From Nitrospiraceae bacterium (GTDB taxonomy: Bacteria > Nitrospirota > Thermodesulfovibrionia > UBA6902), in contig CP070632.1 of the NCBI GenBank assembly GCA_020356065.1, positions 556,390 to 620,389 of the forward strand: 64,000 nucleotides of DNA. Reading direction: 5' to 3'. A program made the translations under genes and the position numbers. The notes beneath the pieces were generated by a model, which was given only the letters and a program-made list of their open reading frames with translations, made no database searches and was not told the origin of the DNA. Positions 62,316-64,000 of this stretch are shown piece by piece; position 1 is the stretch's first letter; each line of letters starts with the position of its first letter.

Positions 62316-63160
62316 GTTCTGAGAGATTCTTCAAGTTCTGTAAAGTCCGGCTTAGCAGAAGAAGGGATAACCCGTCTCGCATATTCCACTGCTATTTGCG
62401 GAGCAGCGCCTCCTACAAATGACACAAGGGCAATCTTAATGACCTTAAAAGTGATCATATCTTCTTCGGCGATATGTTCAAGATTCGTACCGACAGGTCC
62501 GACAAATCCATAACTCAGAAGGACCCCAAGGAAGGTACCCACGAGTGCTGCTCCAATGCTTGCACCTAGAATCTCAGGCGGTTCGTTAACTTTCCCCATG
62601 GTAATTACCACACCAAGTACAGCCGCAACAATTCCCAGGGCAGGCAGACCGTCGGCAATCTTTGCAACGCTGTGTGCCGGAATCATTGCTTCATGGTGAT
62701 AAGCTTCCATCTCGATTTCCATTACATCATCAAGCTCATGAGGAGTGACATTGGTCGATATGATTACTTTCAGATTATCGCACAGGTAATTCAGGGCATG
62801 GTGATTCTTAAGGAGGCTGGGGTATTTGCTGAATATGGGACTTTCTGCAGGGTTTTCAATATCGCCCTCAATCGCAATAAGACCCTCTTTTCTCATTTTT
62901 GAAAAAACCGCATTCAGCACGCCAAGAACTTCAAGAAATTCATTTTTGCTTGTATTTTTTGCTGATAATACCTTTAATACGTTCTTGAGCACCATACCAA
63001 GAATTTTTCCGGGTGATGAAATAATGAAAGCGCCGACAGCGGCACCGCCGATGATTAGAAGTTCAGTAGGTTGAAATAGCACATGAAGATTTCCGTGATG
63101 CATGGTATATCCGCCGACAACAGATCCTATTACAACGAGTACACCTATGATGACAAACAT
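62312..63160 (-). CDS. motA: Flagellar stator protein MotA
   Basis: The 282 residues match classic E. coli-type MotA: FVIIGVLVVIGSVVGGYTMH, the cytoplasmic loop with SKMRKEGLIAIEGDIENP carrying the charged residues that contact FliG, and PALGIVAAVLGVVITMGKVN, LGASIGAALVGTFLGVLLSY. It forms the proton-type stator with MotB. A sigma-28-type promoter lies about 70 bases upstream. With the second pair at 58455-59965 the cell has two stator types, which can be exchanged under different loads or ion conditions in other bacteria. Confidence 0.95.
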   Translation of the reverse strand: MFVIIGVLVVIGSVVGGYTMHHGNLHVLFQPTELLIIGGAAVGAFIISSPGKILGMVLKNVLKVLSAKNTSKNEFLEVLGVLNAVFSKMRKEGLIAIEGDIENPAESPIFSKYPSLLKNHHALNYLCDNLKVIISTNVTPHELDDVMEIEMEAYHHEAMIPAHSVAKIADGLPALGIVAAVLGVVITMGKVNEPPEILGASIGAALVGTFLGVLLSYGFVGPVGTNLEHIAEEDMITFKVIKIALVSFVGGAAPQIAVEYARRVIPSSAKPDFTELEESLRT

Positions 63161-63228
63161 TTTAATCCTTCCTGATATAACATGATCGTTCTTCCAGAAT
63201 CGGGTTCCTTAAGATCGTCCTATGTTTA

Positions 63229-63256
63229 TATTCGGTTCTTGAAAATCAAAACTTTA
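63229..63256 (-). promoter_or_regulatory. Sigma-28-type promoter of motA-motB
   Basis: On the minus strand this reads TAAAGTTT (perfect -35), 12 bases, ACCGAATA. The ATG of motA is about 69 bases downstream with an AGGAAGGA ribosome site. Confidence 0.6.
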
Positions 63257-63432
63257 ACTTGTCGTGAATCATTGATCCCATGTAACATATTTAATTAAAA
63301 GGAAAAAGTATATTTTTGTCATGCGAGAAAACACGGAATTTTCAGTATTCACCAAATGAGGAAGTGAATATCTTGAATAAAGGCCATACATGAATTAATG
63401 TTAATGGATTAAATTTACCGGAGGTGACTTTC

Positions 63433-63621
63433 ATGGAATGTACGAAAGACAAAAATAAGAAACACTGTAACTGTACATATGAACCGTGCAGCAGAAAACA
63501 TAAATGCTGTGAATGTCTTCATTATCACAGAATGAATGATGAACTACCTGCCTGTTTTTTTAACAGTGAACAGGAAGTAACATATGACAGATCGATCCGT
63601 TATTTTCTCAGTACACGATAA
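63433..63621 (+). CDS. Cys-rich small protein, DUF6485-like
   Basis: This 62-residue protein has nine cysteines: [40 protein letters not shown] and CFF, then [11 protein letters not shown]. The pattern matches the small DUF6485 family as I remember it. The cysteines and histidines suggest metal binding, function unknown. A GGAGG site lies 9 bases before the ATG at 63433; an in-frame GTG at 63424 is too close to that site. It is divergent from motA. The 212 bases after it hold no supported gene. Confidence 0.75.
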   Translation: MECTKDKNKKHCNCTYEPCSRKHKCCECLHYHRMNDELPACFFNSEQEVTYDRSIRYFLSTR

Positions 63622-63833
63622 ATAGACGCAGTATCAAATGGTATCCCTAACGCCTTCAGGATGATGCAACGGGATGGAGAATGGCAATTCAATTTTTTAA
63701 AACCGGCAAACGGGCATCAGTAATGTGCAGGTGAGGCATGTGCCTGTAAAAAAATGTATTGATAATTTTTTCAAAAAAGTGCAGATTAGTATAGTTCAAT
63801 AATGAACGTATAAAAACCTATGAGGAGGAGAGA

Positions 63834-64000
63834 ATGGCAAAAAAGAAAGCAGCAAAGAAGAAGACTGTAAAGAAAAAGGTAGCGAAGAAGAAAGTAGCCA
63901 AGAAAAAAATGGTAAAGAAAGCTGCCAAAAAGAAAGTAGCGAAGAAGAAAGCAGCAAAAAAGAAAACTGCCAAAAAGAAAACTGCCAAAAAGAAAACTGC
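63834..64000 (+). CDS. Lysine-rich histone H1-like protein, N-terminal part
   Basis: The gene runs off the right edge; 55 residues are visible. Behind a strong GAGGAGGAG ribosome site, ATG 63834 opens a frame made almost wholly of Lys, Ala, Thr, Val: MAKKKAAKKKTVKKKVAKKK and onward, in five-residue A/T/V-A/V-K-K-K units. This is like the C-terminal DNA-binding tail of histone H1 and bacterial HctB/AlgP-type proteins that bind and condense DNA. A globular domain could follow beyond the edge. The repeat may be unstable by slippage, and assembly errors are possible here. Confidence 0.75.
   Translation, partial: MAKKKAAKKKTVKKKVAKKKVAKKKMVKKAAKKKVAKKKAAKKKTAKKKTAKKKT

Noticed and set aside
63834..64000. 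CRISPR-like tandem repeat at the right edge
   Set aside because: The 15-base periodicity comes from Lys/Ala pentads within one open frame with a ribosome site; there are no unique spacers.

Overview
This window is one large motility region: about 60 genes, nearly all flagellar, chemotactic or flagellum-modifying. No tRNA, rRNA, CRISPR array or transposase was seen. The combination suggests a free-living Gram-negative bacterium with polar flagella, because it has a lipoprotein L-ring protein FlgH, a P-ring protein FlgI, FlhF/FlhG, sigma-28, sigma-54-type promoters, and CsrA/FliW. Gene order and mosaic content fit Nitrospirota or a delta-type lineage, but no marker here settles the phylum.

Layout. 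(1) 1-908: end of the hook gene flgE with a terminator. (2) 1009-9335, minus strand: a small two-CW protein with its own sigma-28 promoter, then a chemotaxis operon read right to left (HEAT protein, CheR, two CheY, CheA, a CheW-CheZ fusion, CheW, CheB). (3) 9607-10929, minus: a GGEEF diguanylate cyclase with its own sigma-28 promoter. (4) 11219-20915, plus: fliL-fliM-fliN-fliO-fliP-fliQ-fliR-flhB-flhA-flhF-flhG-fliA, the switch, export gate, polar-placement proteins and sigma-28. (5) 20964-25897: a small basic protein, then flgF-flgG-flgA-flgH-flgI-flgJ behind a sigma-54 promoter. (6) 26024-29990: flgM-flgN-flgK-flgL-csrA-fliW behind a sigma-28 promoter. (7) 30425-33500: fliC with a long structured leader, flaG, fliD, fliS. 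(8) 33790-56610: a flagellin-modification island with a FliB-like methylase, a methyltransferase-GT2-GT4 giant, a second FliS, a sulfotransferase, methyltransferases, an AsnB-type amidotransferase, three CgeB-like glycosyltransferases and a GT9 protein. (9) 56674-63160: helical protein, receiver, PilZ protein, two different MotAB stator pairs and a PAS histidine kinase. (10) 63433-64000: a Cys-rich DUF6485-like protein and the start of a lysine-rich histone-H1-like protein.

How it works together. The promoters form a readable hierarchy. Sigma-54 elements of the GG-N10-GC type precede flgF, the giant glycosyltransferase, fliS2, the sulfotransferase and the last CgeB-like gene, with a weaker one before fliL. 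Three perfect GTCA-N6-TGAC palindromes, resembling FleQ boxes, lie upstream of three of these. Sigma-28 elements precede the late genes fliC, flgM, the che operon, the GGEEF gene, motAB and the two-CW gene. CsrA/FliW probably control fliC translation through its leader. The modification island therefore appears to be switched on with the middle (sigma-54) class, before flagellin is made by the sigma-28 class.

Most interesting: the CheW-CheZ fusion; two proteins joining a Maf-like N-terminal domain to a CgeB-like glycosyltransferase; a helical domain shared between a GT9 protein and a stand-alone neighbour; the second FliS inside the modification island; a 24-codon reading frame linking fliM and fliN; and the sigma-28-driven two-CW protein. 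All promoter and family calls were made by eye and no database search was run.
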